Of a stretch of 64,000 nt of DNA, positions 63,463 to 64,000 are shown in pieces. The stretch lies in assembly GCF_013376105.1 (NCBI RefSeq), contig NZ_JAAMFM010000002.1, forward strand, positions 124,001-188,000. The letters run 5' to 3'. The first letter of the stretch is position 1. Each line of letters starts with the position of its first letter. Under the pieces are notes generated by a model. That model did no database searches. It saw nothing but the letters and a program-made list of their open reading frames with translations, and was not told where the DNA came from. The translations under genes were made by a program, and so were the position numbers. Source of the stretch: Arthrobacter wenxiniae (GTDB taxonomy: Bacteria > Actinomycetota > Actinomycetes > Actinomycetales > Micrococcaceae).

Positions 63463-63484
63463 GCGGCGGCCACCCGGCCGCCGC
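63463..63484 (+). repeat. Intercistronic hairpin between creatinase and creatininase
   Basis: GCGGCGGCC (63463-63471) and GGCCGCCGC (63476-63484) pair perfectly around ACCC. There is no T-run. A G+C stem between cotranscribed genes could stabilise the upstream mRNA or partly terminate. Confidence 0.5.
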
Positions 63485-63510
63485 AGCTGCACTTGACGAG
63501 GAGCACCACC

Positions 63511-64000
63511 GTGGACAAGTCAGTATTTCTGGAAGACATGGACGCCTTTGCCTACCGCGAAGCCCTGGCGTCCGGGGAGGCGATGGTCCTCATCCCCGTC
63601 GGGTCGCTGGAGCAGCACGGACCGCACCTGCCGCTGGGGACGGACACCCTCCTTTCCACGCATTTCGCGGCGGCGGCGGCCAGGCGGCTGGGGGCACTTG
63701 TTGCCCAGCCCATCTCCTATGGCTACAAGTCACAGCAGAAGTCCGGCGGGGGAAACCACCTCCCCGGAACCACCAGCCTGGATGGCACCTCCCTCATTGG
63801 CATGGCGCGCAACCTGGCCAAGTCCTTCCTCAACCAGGGCGTCCGGCACGTGGTCTTCGTCAACGGGCACTTCGAGAACTACCAGTTCCTCTACGAGGGG
63901 ATCGACCTGGCACTGGAGGAACTCGGGATCAAGCCGGGGGCGGAGCAGAGCGTGTTGCTGCTGTCCTATTGGGACTTTGTCAGCCAGGACACGCTGAACC
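63511..64000 (+). CDS. Creatininase, N-terminal part (cut by window edge)
   Basis: 163 codons are present, from a GTG with GAGGAGC seven bases upstream; an ATG nine codons in is possible. VLIPVGSLEQHGPHLPLGTD carries the Glu, His and Asp metal ligands of creatininase, FVNGHFENYQFLYEGIDLAL carries the next His and the Glu, and SYGYKSQQKSGGGNHLPGTT is the substrate loop. It opens creatinine to creatine. The missing part is about 90-100 residues. Confidence 0.9.
   Translation, partial: MDKSVFLEDMDAFAYREALASGEAMVLIPVGSLEQHGPHLPLGTDTLLSTHFAAAAARRLGALVAQPISYGYKSQQKSGGGNHLPGTTSLDGTSLIGMARNLAKSFLNQGVRHVVFVNGHFENYQFLYEGIDLALEELGIKPGAEQSVLLLSYWDFVSQDTLN

Noticed and set aside
1-64000. tRNA, rRNA, insertion sequences, prophage or integrase genes
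   Set aside because: I looked for tRNA-like clover leaves, transposase and integrase motifs and terminal repeats and saw none, so the mobile history of the region is only inferred from repeats and pseudogenes.

Overview
The window comes from a high-GC actinobacterium. The gene families, the strong C/G-ending codon preference, and a sarcosine oxidase/creatinase locus of the type known from Arthrobacter all suggest the Micrococcaceae (Arthrobacter or Pseudarthrobacter group). This is inference from gene content; no rRNA or tRNA gene is visible. The window reads as accessory chromosomal territory: a string of catabolic modules, each with its own transporter and regulator, separated by short repeats and a few decayed genes.

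Layout. 1-1928: an unknown membrane-protein operon, a wrecked FMN reductase and a FadR-type regulator. 2088-15456: a four-carbon sugar / sugar-acid locus. A DUF1537 kinase and a LtnD-like dehydrogenase are read rightward. A roughly 10-kb leftward operon carries a TIM-barrel isomerase, a DhaK-DhaL kinase, an RpiB-type isomerase, three NAD(P)-dependent dehydrogenases, two MFS carriers, a 35-residue membrane peptide and a TPI-like isomerase. The kinase, TPI-like and RpiB-like enzymes match the known erythrulose-phosphate to erythrose-4-phosphate lower pathway. A 14-bp motif in front of both the operon and its GntR gene is the probable operator. 15642-18405: a GH20 hexosaminidase and an alpha/beta-hydrolase-like protein. 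18479-24221: an asparagine/aspartate module (permease, aspartase, asparaginase, GntR regulator) with an FMN reductase downstream.

24335-30072: a DUF5107 protein, an inverted repeat, a graveyard of decayed genes (TetR, SnoaL-like, possible epimerase tail), a maltokinase-cap-like protein, two unknown small proteins and an orphan Phd-type antitoxin-domain protein. 30143-32946: an agmatinase-family ureohydrolase coupled to a ThDP enzyme, resembling the 2-ketoarginine/guanidinobutyrate route. 33233-35212: an APC permease. 35310-38687: a compact redox module (ferredoxin, NuoF-like protein, ferric-reductase-like membrane protein, ApbE, small secreted or anchored protein). 38835-41246: a cupin regulator divergent from a sodium:solute symporter that ends in a strong terminator. 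42460-45709: a 2-oxoacid dehydrogenase E1 pair plus a stand-alone lipoyl domain under an IclR regulator. 45950-47460: a ferritin-like/VIT1 iron transporter and a universal stress protein.

47568-64000: a creatinine-to-pyruvate locus. Creatininase and creatinase give sarcosine; SoxBDAG demethylates it to glycine; GlyA combines glycine with the released C1 unit to make serine; SdaA deaminates serine to pyruvate; PurU drains formyl-tetrahydrofolate. Two closely related NCS1 permeases flank the locus, and GntR and PucR regulators sit between the two arms. The leftward glyA-soxB-D-A-G-sdaA-purU genes overlap or nearly touch and are almost certainly one mRNA. Creatininase is cut by the window edge.
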